This document shows positions 35,233-43,467 of a stretch of DNA of 64,000 bases, one piece after another. The stretch's first letter is position 1. The number at the start of each line of letters is the position of its first letter. Made by a program: the position numbers and the translations under genes. The DNA lies in NCBI GenBank assembly GCA_016401345.1, contig JAEACG010000002.1, positions 744,001-808,000 on the forward strand, given 5' to 3'. The notes under the pieces are model-generated. The model ran no database searches, was not told where the DNA came from, and saw nothing but the letters and a program-made list of their open reading frames with translations. The DNA comes from Fictibacillus nanhaiensis (lineage in GTDB: Bacteria; Bacillota; Bacilli; Bacillales; Fictibacillaceae).

Positions 35233-36446
35233 CACAATCGCTACAAAACTTTCCGGAATTTATCCAAAACGCTTGGAACAAAAGCGGATTTTCAGCATTT
35301 ACAGATATTCAAGAACGAGCAATACCTGAACAGCTAGAAAACAAAGACCTAATCATTGAATCACCAACTGGAACGGGTAAGACTCTTGCTTATGCATTAC
35401 CAGCACTATCAAAGTTAAACCCAGAAGTAAAGAATGCTCAAGTTCTCTTTTTAGCACCAACACGAGAACTAGCGATGCAAATATACGATGTATGTCAAAA
35501 GTTTACCGAAAACAGCGGACTAAGCGGGGCATCTCTCATTGGTGGAGCAAACATGCAGCGTCAGTTAGATAAATTGAAAAAGAAACCACAATTTATCGTA
35601 GGTACTCCTGGGCGAGTAAAAGAATTGATCCAAAATAAAAAACTTAAAGTGCATGAAGTAAAAACCATTGTGATCGATGAAGCGGATCACATTATTGAAG
35701 CTGGATTTAACGGAGACGTTGAACAAGTAATCGCAGCTACTTTAAAAGACCGTCAGCTTGTATTCGTATCCGCTACGATCAATAACAAGACAGAAGACTG
35801 GTCAAGAAAATTAGCAGTAGCACCAGTTATCGTTAAAGTAGAAAAAGACTTAGTAAAGAGCGAAGTCACGCATACGTTCATGGTGTCTGATTACCGTGAT
35901 AAAGTCGAAAACTTGCGCAAACTTATTCGTCATACTCCTGGAATTAAAGCGATGGTCTTCATCAATAGTTCGATGAAGATGGATGAGTTCGCAACAAAAC
36001 TTGAGTACAAGAAGATCAAGCTAGGTGTATTGGCGGGTAACTCAACTAAACAAGATCGTCAAAAAGTGATCAACGACTTTAAGAATGGAAAGATTCCTGT
36101 TCTTCTAACAACAGATGTTGCGACACGTGGATTAGATATTCCTGACGTTACACACGTTGTTCATTTTGAAATGCCAGAAGACGTAAAGCAATACGTCCAC
36201 CGATCTGGAAGAACAGGGCGAATGGGAAAAGAAGGTACAGTCGTTTCTTTAGTAACGAAAGCAGAACTAACTTCTGTGAAAAAATGGACTGGGAAGATGA
36301 ACGTACCTCTTCAAAAGCAGCTGCTTGAAAAAGGACAAGTCATCGTAGAAGAAGGTACTAATAAAGGACCATCAACTAAACGAACTGCTCCAAAAAACGA
36401 GAAAAACATGCAGAGAAAGTCTGAAGGATCTAAAAAAAGAAGATAG
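35229..36446 (+). CDS. yfmL: DEAD-box RNA helicase, YfmL-like
   Basis: A 405-residue single-core DEAD-box helicase. It has the Q-like region FTDIQERAIPEQL, motif I SPTGTGKT, Ia PTRELA, motif II DEAD (VIDEADHI), motif III SAT, and motifs V/VI TTDVATRGLDIPD and HRSGRTGRMG. B. subtilis YfmL, involved in ribosome assembly, shares SPTGTGKTLAYALP and LIGGAN. The Lys/Arg-rich C-terminal tail probably binds RNA. It overlaps the preceding hypothetical gene. Confidence 0.92.
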   Translation: MTQSLQNFPEFIQNAWNKSGFSAFTDIQERAIPEQLENKDLIIESPTGTGKTLAYALPALSKLNPEVKNAQVLFLAPTRELAMQIYDVCQKFTENSGLSGASLIGGANMQRQLDKLKKKPQFIVGTPGRVKELIQNKKLKVHEVKTIVIDEADHIIEAGFNGDVEQVIAATLKDRQLVFVSATINNKTEDWSRKLAVAPVIVKVEKDLVKSEVTHTFMVSDYRDKVENLRKLIRHTPGIKAMVFINSSMKMDEFATKLEYKKIKLGVLAGNSTKQDRQKVINDFKNGKIPVLLTTDVATRGLDIPDVTHVVHFEMPEDVKQYVHRSGRTGRMGKEGTVVSLVTKAELTSVKKWTGKMNVPLQKQLLEKGQVIVEEGTNKGPSTKRTAPKNEKNMQRKSEGSKKRR

Positions 36447-36507
36447 TTGCAATTAAAGGATTTTTCATAAACCGATAGAATTCTTTCTCTAAAGGGGAGA
36501 GATACAT

Positions 36508-36804
36508 TTGGAAATCACTGAATTTTTATATCAGATAAAGCCAGTTAGAGCAGATTTAATGGAAAATCAAACACAAGAGGAACAAGAAAAGCTTCAATCT
36601 CATTTTCTGTACCTTCAAGATTTGTTAGAGAAGGGGAAATTGGTATTGGCTGGACCATGTCTGGATGCCTCGTTTGGTGTTGTTATTCTTCAAAATACGA
36701 ACGAAGAAGAAGCGCAAGAATTCATGGAAAATGATCCAGCAGTCAAGGGGAAGATCATGACAGCAAAACTGTATCCTTTTCGTGTGTCACTAATGAAGAA
36801 ATAA
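36508..36804 (+). CDS. YCII-domain protein
   Basis: A 98-residue ferredoxin-like fold protein of the YCII family: HFLYLQDLLEKGKLVLAGP and the end MTAKLYPFRVS fit YciI-type proteins, some of which act on small hydrolysable substrates. The start is TTG 36508 after GGGGAGAG. A terminator follows. The substrate is unknown. Confidence 0.8.
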   Translation: MEITEFLYQIKPVRADLMENQTQEEQEKLQSHFLYLQDLLEKGKLVLAGPCLDASFGVVILQNTNEEEAQEFMENDPAVKGKIMTAKLYPFRVSLMKK

Positions 36805-36817
36805 CATACTTCTTAGC

Positions 36818-36851
36818 ACTGTAACCATCGGTTGGTTACAGTGTATTTTTT
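36818..36851 (+). terminator. Terminator after the YCII gene
   Basis: CACTGTAACCA pairs perfectly with TGGTTACAGTG, followed by TATTTTTTA. Confidence 0.88.
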
Positions 36852-36995
36852 ATGCTTTTTCCCAAAGAATATTGTTTATAGCTTCAGCAGCTCTTTTTCT
36901 CTTTACCATCGTTTTAAATGTAATGACATTGGTTGACTAAGATGGCAAAACAGCGAGTTAAACGAACCTAAAAATAATGTAGTGAAAAAGGGAAA

Positions 36996-37175
36996 TCAAT
37001 CAAGATTCACTTTTTCTTTTTGACTTTTCTTTTCATAATACTCATACCTTAACTTACGTTGACGAATCTGCTCTACTTGCCAATCCACAACTTTAATGAC
37101 AGATATTAAGACAAGAATAGGGACTCCGAAATATAAAAATAAAGTTAAAAAGAGACCTAAGTACATTATTTCCAT
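36996..37175 (-). CDS. Small membrane protein, 59 residues
   Basis: The minus-strand frame codes for one strong membrane helix (LFLTLFLYFGVPILVLISVI) followed by a charged cytoplasmic tail rich in Arg, Lys and Glu. A GGGGG run lies 13 bases upstream, a weak ribosome site. The helix-plus-basic-tail pattern supports a real gene. I do not recognise a family. Confidence 0.5.
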   Translation of the reverse strand: MEIMYLGLFLTLFLYFGVPILVLISVIKVVDWQVEQIRQRKLRYEYYEKKSQKEKVNLD

Positions 37176-37311
37176 ACTTTGAACATAACCCCCAATAATT
37201 TTCTTAATAAAAACAACTTTATTTTACCATTAATATTTGTAAAATTAAGTAAATTTAATATAATTATAATAACTTCCTCTGATAATGACTTTTTTATGTT
37301 AGAAAGGTGGA

Positions 37312-37485
37312 ATGTTATGTTTTTGGTTCTTCTTGGGGCTTGCAGGTGTCACACTATTATTCATATTGTTCGTTATAAATGGACGACGTGAATTTTATTT
37401 AGACCAAGAAAAACCTTCCAAAAATAATTCTTTAAAGCGATCTGTGAGGTATGGCAATATTGTTATACGTGCAAAAGATGACTAA
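37312..37485 (+). CDS. Small membrane protein, 57 residues
   Basis: ATG 37312 opens a frame for one N-terminal membrane helix (FLGLAGVTLLFILFVI) and a hydrophilic tail ending in VRYGNIVIRAKDD. AGAAAGGTGG (37301-37310) is close. It is better spaced from an ATG at 37317, which is out of frame because of a run of five T, so one T may have been gained. The next gene begins MFW, as this one would with four T. The family is unknown. Confidence 0.5.
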   Translation: MLCFWFFLGLAGVTLLFILFVINGRREFYLDQEKPSKNNSLKRSVRYGNIVIRAKDD

Positions 37486-37545
37486 TCTTACATCATTTCA
37501 ACAGTCTTATAATATGAGAAGCAAATAGAGAAAGGAAGTCGACTC

Positions 37546-37710
37546 ATGTTTTGGTTATACTTTTTAATCCCGTTGACTATTATCATTGTTTTAGCTGTTT
37601 TGGTTGATAAACATAATAAAAAGAAGGGTTTGAAATCTAGAGTTAAGCATAGCGATATTAAACATTTATGTATGCAAGAACCTCCAGAAAGCAGTCAATC
37701 AACAAAATAG
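37546..37710 (+). CDS. Small membrane protein, 54 residues
   Basis: Starts MFWLYFLIPLTIIIVLAV, a single membrane helix, then a Lys-rich segment and a short Ser/Gln tail. AAAGGAAG (37531-37538) precedes the ATG, and TATAAT lies at 37508-37513. It shares layout with the gene just upstream (helix, NKKK/NGRR, then a basic stretch with V-R/K-H/Y), suggesting a duplicated pair. A bidirectional terminator follows. Confidence 0.65.
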   Translation: MFWLYFLIPLTIIIVLAVLVDKHNKKKGLKSRVKHSDIKHLCMQEPPESSQSTK

Positions 37711-37733
37711 AATTTTAAGAATACCTATGAAAA

Positions 37734-37773
37734 CACAGCAAACCGACCAGTTCCATACGGGTCGGTTTGCTGT
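37734..37773. terminator. Bidirectional terminator
   Basis: ACAGCAAACCGACC pairs perfectly with GGTCGGTTTGCTGT between the small membrane gene and the convergent cupin gene. Confidence 0.88.
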
Positions 37774-37777
37774 CCTT

Positions 37778-38431
37778 TTATCCCCCCCACCAAACATTCC
37801 GATAAGGCTGAACGTACGGAGTTTCAGGATGTTGTTGAACATACTGCATCTGCTGATAAGTTTGGTGATAACTTTGCGGATAGGTATATTCAACGTTTCG
37901 CTGACAGTTCGTGTACGACCCTATATAAGTTGAAGGTTGAACAGGAGCTACGGTTTCCCTCCATTGATCCTCATTGAGACAATACGTATGCGCCATAACG
38001 TTGGCAGGTGTGAATTTCAATATATCTGAACCAAGAATAACTTGTGGAGTCGGTGCATTAAAAATTGCGAGAATATGAGTGTTATCTTCTAAAGCAATTT
38101 CATAGTGCCACCAGCCTTGAGGGACGTTAGCTACTTGGCCTGGAGTGATCTTGAAGTTCAATAACTGTTTAGTAAATGGATTCAGGATCGATACAAGAAC
38201 AGAGCCAGAAATACAGTAGACAAGTTCAGCCGCATTCTGATGATAATGAGGCTCAACTACATTGCTCGTACTCATAAAGATGTCTAATAATGACATGTTC
38301 TCTAATGTGTTCAACTGGTTAATACCCAATATATTGATATAATTTTGGCTGTCTTTTTTGAACAGTGGACTCGTATTTACATCAAACGTAAATTGAGTAG
38401 AGGGAGATGTGTAATCCATATATGAAACCAT
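37778..38431 (-). CDS. Cupin-domain protein with Tyr/Gln-rich tail
   Basis: A 217-residue protein with one cupin barrel: metal-type motif PHYHQNAAELVYCISG and the second motif VPQGWWHYE. The last ~45 residues are rich in Tyr, Gln and Pro (YPQSYHQTYQQMQYVQQ) and end in WWGG, a composition common in spore coat and surface proteins. I chose ATG 38431 because GAGGTG lies 9 bases before it; a GTG four codons earlier is possible. The chemical activity is unknown. A spore-surface role is inference from composition. Confidence 0.75.
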   Translation of the reverse strand: MVSYMDYTSPSTQFTFDVNTSPLFKKDSQNYINILGINQLNTLENMSLLDIFMSTSNVVEPHYHQNAAELVYCISGSVLVSILNPFTKQLLNFKITPGQVANVPQGWWHYEIALEDNTHILAIFNAPTPQVILGSDILKFTPANVMAHTYCLNEDQWRETVAPVQPSTYIGSYTNCQRNVEYTYPQSYHQTYQQMQYVQQHPETPYVQPYRNVWWGG

Positions 38432-38626
38432 AAGATGCTTCACCTCTTCTTAGGCGTTTGCCAACTTTGTAAGTATGGTATGCAAACACAAATAATTGGG
38501 TGTTATTAAAATGCACTATGGTCACATGTTCTTTCTATCAGTGCCTTCATCAATTCATATTTTCCTCTGATACGTTTTAGCTCCTGAAAAAAACTTTCCT
38601 TCCAAGAGTAACCTTAGAAATCAGGA

Positions 38627-38962
38627 TTAAGTGTTTGTAATAACGAAAGTACCAATAATAAATACAATTCCATTCAATATCAAAGATAGGATTAGACCTA
38701 TACCAGCAAGAAGTTTTTTCTCCCTTCTTTTAAATAGCGTGTAGCCACATAGTATTAATGATAGGGGAGAACCAATTGCTATTGTATAGATCAGAAAGCT
38801 ACCTCGAGTACTATACATCACTAGAATTAATAAAAGAGTAAACACTAAAGATAAATAACTCAACCAAGAATAACGTTTATCTTCTTTACTTCGGTCTCGA
38901 TACCACGCAAAAATTCCGGTTAAAAATCCACAAAGTATAAGCAGAATAAAAATAAAATCCAT
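38627..38962 (-). CDS. Membrane protein with about four helices
   Basis: A 111-residue hydrophobic protein. Segments such as FIFILLILCGFLTGIFAW and GIGLILSLILNGIVFII span the membrane, with charged loops DRSKEDKR and KRREKK between. GGGGAGG lies 6 bases before ATG 38962; a start five codons upstream would overlap that site. I do not recognise the family. Confidence 0.7.
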   Translation of the reverse strand: MDFIFILLILCGFLTGIFAWYRDRSKEDKRYSWLSYLSLVFTLLLILVMYSTRGSFLIYTIAIGSPLSLILCGYTLFKRREKKLLAGIGLILSLILNGIVFIIGTFVITNT

Positions 38963-39188
38963 ATAGTGCCTCCCCATTTCTAAAAATCCCTTTAACGGTC
39001 TGGATTATAACATAATATGGAAGGTTGTGACCTTCATTTCATGCTTATTTAAGGGAATTGTAAAATAATTGAAAAAGATGATATTATAATATTGAATACT
39101 TAAAAAGTGCTTTGTATTTACTTTCTAGGATATTCATCGATGGGGAATGTATGGGTATTTAGGAATTCTGAAAAAGGGGATAACCACA

Positions 39189-39743
39189 ATGACAAAGACA
39201 AAAAAGCTTATTGGAGGCATATTGTCTGCAGCTGTTGCATTAAGTGCCTGCAGTTCTAGAGAAGATATAGCGGTTCAAGATGAATCAACTTACACTGAAG
39301 ATGAAACTTACTCAACCTCTTATTCGGAAGAGCCAACCTATGATGATGCTGTTGAAGAGGAGATTGAACTAGATCATTTGCAATCTCAATATCCAGATAT
39401 GGACTTAGAAGCAATGGAGAATTATATAGAAGAAAACGGACTGGAATATCAAGAGGATGAGCTTATCATTTTCTTAGATGATGTCTATGAAAACGGAGAA
39501 TCTACTCTGGAATCCAACTATTATGCTAATGAAAGCTCTTTTCCGTGGTGGATATTCTTGTTAGCGAATACATCCAAAGTGAAACCTGCAGGAAAAGTTA
39601 CCTTTACGAAACCAGCTACAACTGCTCCTTCAACCGTTAAACCAGCAACAAAGCCGAGTACGAACGTGACAACATCTCCTTCATCAACCGGTTCTCAATC
39701 AGGTTCAGGCTTTGGTTCGGGAAGTAAGTCATCTGGATCTTAA
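39189..39743 (+). CDS. Acidic lipoprotein with Ser/Gly-rich C-terminus
   Basis: 184 residues with an N-terminal export signal and lipobox LSAC (KLIGGILSAAVALSAC), so it is probably a lipid-anchored surface protein. A very acidic region rich in Asp, Glu and Tyr follows, then a Thr/Pro segment and a GSGFGSGSKSSGS tail. AAAAGGGG precedes the ATG at 39189. No enzyme motif is visible. A terminator follows. Confidence 0.78.
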   Translation: MTKTKKLIGGILSAAVALSACSSREDIAVQDESTYTEDETYSTSYSEEPTYDDAVEEEIELDHLQSQYPDMDLEAMENYIEENGLEYQEDELIIFLDDVYENGESTLESNYYANESSFPWWIFLLANTSKVKPAGKVTFTKPATTAPSTVKPATKPSTNVTTSPSSTGSQSGSGFGSGSKSSGS

Positions 39744-39781
39744 ATCGTCATATCCACTCTATATGCTCATACAAATCTCTT

Positions 39782-39807
39782 AAACCCATCACTGATGGGT
39801 TTTTTAT
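39782..39807 (+). terminator. Terminator after the acidic lipoprotein gene
   Basis: AAACCCATC pairs with GATGGGTTT around a 3-base loop, with a T run. Confidence 0.8.
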
Positions 39808-39864
39808 AGTTTTATTCGTTCAGAGATTGACGACAAATTTAATAAATGATAGAATTCGATATGT

Positions 39865-39885
39865 AAATCGTAATGATGACGATTA
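39865..39885. promoter_or_regulatory. Zur-like operator, upstream copy
   Basis: AAATCGTAAT, one base, ATGACGATTA: a 21-bp near-palindrome matching the Bacillus Zur (zinc repressor) box AAATCGTAATNATTACGATTT except for a few positions. It lies about 240 bp before the transporter operon. The 365-base gap between the lipoprotein and the transporter holds this site, a purine-rich GGGGGTGAGGGGG stretch, short frames without good starts, and the second site. Confidence 0.65.
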
Positions 39886-40056
39886 AGTGGGGGTGAGGGG
39901 GTAGCAATTAACAAGGAACAGAAGGGCGAGCATAAAGAACACCTCGTGTAAGGGTGTAGTAGATTTTATGATTACTTCGTTTTTTTAGTATTCCAGATTA
40001 CTTAATACATAGGTATTGCATCTTTCAATAAATTTTAACCATTATTTTTTTTGATA

Positions 40057-40084
40057 TTTAAACCGTAATGATTACGATTATAAT
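40057..40084 (+). promoter_or_regulatory. Transporter operon promoter covered by a Zur-like operator
   Basis: AAACCGTAAT (40060-40069), G, ATTACGATTA (40071-40080) is a second Zur-type box. A promoter fits exactly over it: TTTAAA (40057-40062), a 16-bp spacer, and TATAAT (40079-40084). Zinc-loaded Zur bound here would block RNA polymerase, so the operon should be on when zinc is scarce. Confidence 0.72.
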
Positions 40085-40108
40085 CTAACAGGCAAGGAAG
40101 GTAAATGA

Positions 40109-41656
40109 ATGAGAAATTATAAGAATATTTTAGTAGGAATGTTATGTTTGGTTCTTGTATTCATGGCTGGTTGTTCAACCACACAAAATAGCTCAGAAAA
40201 ACAAGAAGAAAAAGAAAAGAACGTTAATATGATTTTCAGTTTTAAAGCAGCTAACTTAGATCCGCATACTGGCTTTATTCCTATTCGTGCTGGACTTACT
40301 GAAACGTTATTAAAACTGGATGATAAATCGAATATTGAAGGCTGGCTAGCTGAAAGATGGGAAACAACAGATAACGAGAAGTGGGTATTTGAAATTCGAG
40401 ATGATGTAAAATTTCAAGATGGTAAAAAACTTGATGCTGAATCTGTCAAACAATCATTAGAAAGAAGTATTGAAGCGAACGAATCGTTAGGTGATTCTCT
40501 CAAGATTAAATCTATGGAAGCAGATGGACAAGCACTTACGATCCATACGACAGAGCCCTATCCTGCACTTCCATCCGAACTTGTAAATCCTTATACATCA
40601 ATTGTAAACATGGAAGCAGCCAAGAAGGATGGAGAAGAAGCGTTTAGAAATAACCCAATCGGTACAGGTCCATTTAAAGTAAAAGAATTTAAATCCAATC
40701 AATTTGTTGAAGTTGAAAAAAACGAAGACTATTGGGCTGGAGAACCGAAACTGGACTCAGCCAAAATAAAGTTTAATGAAGACGCTAACGTAAGAGCACT
40801 TGCCCTACAGTCAAAAGAAGCTGATGTTGTGTACAATCTCCCTGCCGAAAGTCTAGATACGATAGAAAAGGATAATAAATTGAGAGTTGAATCCATTCCT
40901 GGACTACGAGCGCATTTTGTTCTATATAACAGTCAAAGTAAAAATGTTAAAGATTTAAAGGTTAGACAAGCTCTAGACCTCTTGATCGATCGCAAGAGTG
41001 TTGTAAATGACATCATGCTAGGACACGGTCTTGAAGCTAACGGTCCATTTAACAGTACATTGCCGTTTGGGCTAGATGAAGAAGTTTCAGAATTGAACGT
41101 GGAAAAAGCTAAAAGCCTTTTAACTCAAGCGGGCTACAAAGAGAATGCAGAAGGTTTAATGGAGAAAGACGGTAAACCGCTAACTCTTGAACTAGTTACG
41201 TATAAAGCTCGTCCAGAACTGCCTCTAATCGCGCAGCTACTTCAATCTGACGCAAGTAGAGCAGGAATCAAAATCGATATAAAAACAGTTGAAAATGCAG
41301 ATACGCATCTAGTTGAGAACAAGGATTGGGATTTAGCGACTTATAGTAACAATACCTCTCCAAGAGGAGACGGAAGCTACTTCTTTAACACTGCTTTCAC
41401 AGAAACAGGAGCGTTAAATGTTGGGAAGATCAACATTCCTGAACTTAACACTCTAATTGAAAAGTTAAATAGAACGACAAATCTAGATGAGCGTACAAAG
41501 CTGACACAAGATGCGTCTAAGGTAATCAACAAAGAAGTTGCCCATAGCTATGCCGTTTATCCAAATATCATTATTGGAATGAACAAACGCATTGTGAACT
41601 GGGAGCCTACAGCAGAGGAGTATTATATTCTAACACACAATATGGATGTGAAATAA
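40109..41656 (+). CDS. Zinc-regulated ABC transporter substrate-binding lipoprotein (SBP_bac_5)
   Basis: A 515-residue solute receptor of the peptide/nickel family (OppA/NikA/CntA type). The signal peptide ends in lipobox MAGC. The family body follows, with LDPHTGFIPIRAGLTETLLK, WETTDNEKWVFEIRDDVKFQDG and NNPIGTGPFKV. The closest resemblance by eye is to nickel/opine-metal binders rather than oligopeptide binders. The Zur-like promoter box supports uptake of a zinc complex. It is the first gene of a five-gene operon. The exact ligand cannot be read from the sequence. Confidence 0.88.
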   Translation: MRNYKNILVGMLCLVLVFMAGCSTTQNSSEKQEEKEKNVNMIFSFKAANLDPHTGFIPIRAGLTETLLKLDDKSNIEGWLAERWETTDNEKWVFEIRDDVKFQDGKKLDAESVKQSLERSIEANESLGDSLKIKSMEADGQALTIHTTEPYPALPSELVNPYTSIVNMEAAKKDGEEAFRNNPIGTGPFKVKEFKSNQFVEVEKNEDYWAGEPKLDSAKIKFNEDANVRALALQSKEADVVYNLPAESLDTIEKDNKLRVESIPGLRAHFVLYNSQSKNVKDLKVRQALDLLIDRKSVVNDIMLGHGLEANGPFNSTLPFGLDEEVSELNVEKAKSLLTQAGYKENAEGLMEKDGKPLTLELVTYKARPELPLIAQLLQSDASRAGIKIDIKTVENADTHLVENKDWDLATYSNNTSPRGDGSYFFNTAFTETGALNVGKINIPELNTLIEKLNRTTNLDERTKLTQDASKVINKEVAHSYAVYPNIIIGMNKRIVNWEPTAEEYYILTHNMDVK

Positions 41657-41657
41657 T

Positions 41658-42599
41658 GTGATTACGATTATAAAGAATAGGGTTACTCAGCTGGTTGTTG
41701 TTTTATTCATTCTATCCCTATTTACGTTCACATTAATGAAGTTGGCACCAGGTGATCCGGTTCTTACCATTCTAAATGCCGATGAGATGGTAGTAACAGA
41801 AGAAGATCAAGCTGAGCTTAGAAATAAGCTTGGCTTTGATCAGCCTCTGTATGTACAATATGGCAAATGGATGTTCAACCTCATGCAGCTTGATCTAGGA
41901 AAATCATACATGTCTGGGAAACCAGTTATTGAAGAACTGTTAACGCGCATACCCATTACTGCGGAACTTACATTTTTTGCAATGACTATCATGCTTTGCA
42001 TTACCGTTCCTCTTGGCGTATGGTCTGCAAAATATGTTAACAAATGGCCTGACCAATTAAGTCGGATTTTAGCATTAATCGGAGCATCGATACCTAATTT
42101 TTGGCTCGGCCTCATTTTAATCTATCTCTTTGCGTTTAAATTAGGTGTTCTACCTTCGTCAGGAATAGGGTCCTATTCTCAAATCATCTTACCTGCCTTT
42201 ACATTAGGATTTACATTTGCAGTAGTTTACGCAAGGCTGCTTCGAGCAGGCCTTTTGCAAAGTTTGTCTGAGGACTATATTTACGCAGCAAGAGCAAGAG
42301 GTGTCAAAGAGTGGAGGATTCTATGGTTGCATGCGTTTAGAGCTGCTGTTCTCCCTGTTCTGACCATTTTCGGCTTAAGTTTAGGTAGTTTCTTAGGTGG
42401 AGCAGTAGTAGTTGAAATTTTATTTTCTTGGCCAGGATTAGGAAGTCTTGCCGTTGACGCTATATTTAACCGAGACTATCCGGTTATCCAAGGATATGTT
42501 TTATTAACTGGAGTATTTGTTGTACTAACAAATCTCTTAGTTGATTTATCTTATTATGTGATCGATCCAAGAATGAAACGAAAAGAGGAGGCATTATGA
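41658..42599 (+). CDS. ABC transporter permease, DppB/NikB type
   Basis: A 313-residue inner-membrane permease with about six helices. N-terminal LFTFTLMKLAPGDPV is typical of this family, and the coupling loop ARARGVKEWRILWLHAFRAAVLP contacts the ATPases. It begins at GTG one base after the receptor gene's stop; no clear ribosome site is seen, so it probably depends on translational coupling. A Zur-like half-site (GATTACGATTA, 41660-41670) overlaps the start codons. Confidence 0.92.
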   Translation: MITIIKNRVTQLVVVLFILSLFTFTLMKLAPGDPVLTILNADEMVVTEEDQAELRNKLGFDQPLYVQYGKWMFNLMQLDLGKSYMSGKPVIEELLTRIPITAELTFFAMTIMLCITVPLGVWSAKYVNKWPDQLSRILALIGASIPNFWLGLILIYLFAFKLGVLPSSGIGSYSQIILPAFTLGFTFAVVYARLLRAGLLQSLSEDYIYAARARGVKEWRILWLHAFRAAVLPVLTIFGLSLGSFLGGAVVVEILFSWPGLGSLAVDAIFNRDYPVIQGYVLLTGVFVVLTNLLVDLSYYVIDPRMKRKEEAL

Positions 42600-43453
42600 A
42601 GATGAATATTCAGATGCCTAGAATAAATCAAATCCCATTTTTCTTTAAAAATCAAAACTTACTGATTCAGTGTGGGATCATATTTTTTATGATTATCATT
42701 TTGATCACATTAATTGGACCGTTTATCGTTCCAAATGATCCCTTCACAGCGAATATGTCTGAACGACTTGCTCCGCCGAGTAGCGTTTACCCTTTTGGAA
42801 CTGACCATTTGGGAAGATGTATATTTTCAAGACTCATAGTCGGTGCCCAGTCAACACTTGGTATAACGGCTCTTGTTGTAGTGACTGTTGCACTAATCGG
42901 AATTCCAATCGGTCTCTTAATCGGTTATATCGGTGGTCGATTGGATACAGTGTTTATGCGTTTAGCGGATGGTATACTTGCTCTTCCAGAATTTATTTTA
43001 GCGATAGCGATCGCTGGATTCTTAGGACCAAGTTTGATGAATCTTATGATTTCGATTGTTTTTGTTAAGTGGATTGCTTATACAAGGGTCGTAAGAAGTA
43101 TCGTAATCACTGAACGAAACAAAGATTATGTTCTAGCTGCAAAAGTTGGGGGAAGTTCTAGCTGGAAGATTATCAGAAGACATATGTTTCCGCAAATTGT
43201 TTCTCCTGTACTTGTCCTTGCTACCCTTGATATCGGAAAAGTGATCCTTACAATCTCTTCCTTATCTTACCTTGGATTAGGTGCGCAGCCACCAGCTCCA
43301 GAATGGGGAGCAATGTTAAATGATGGAAGACCTTATTTTCAGAGTGCGCCAGAATTAATGATCTACCCAGGTTTAGCCATCTTTTTTGTAGTATTAGCAT
43401 TTAACTTGATGGGTGAAGGATTGCGAGACAAATGGGATGTTAAAAGTCGATAG
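42596..43453 (+). CDS. ABC transporter permease, DppC/NikC type
   Basis: The second permease subunit (285 residues, about six helices). It has the N-terminal OppC-type segment followed by FGTDHLGRCIFSRLIVGAQ and the coupling loop AAKVGGSSSWKIIRRHMFPQ. It overlaps the previous gene by 4 bases, behind AGGAGG. Together with the preceding permease it forms the channel. Confidence 0.93.
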   Translation: MKMNIQMPRINQIPFFFKNQNLLIQCGIIFFMIIILITLIGPFIVPNDPFTANMSERLAPPSSVYPFGTDHLGRCIFSRLIVGAQSTLGITALVVVTVALIGIPIGLLIGYIGGRLDTVFMRLADGILALPEFILAIAIAGFLGPSLMNLMISIVFVKWIAYTRVVRSIVITERNKDYVLAAKVGGSSSWKIIRRHMFPQIVSPVLVLATLDIGKVILTISSLSYLGLGAQPPAPEWGAMLNDGRPYFQSAPELMIYPGLAIFFVVLAFNLMGEGLRDKWDVKSR

Positions 43454-43467
43454 AGAGGAGGGTTGCA

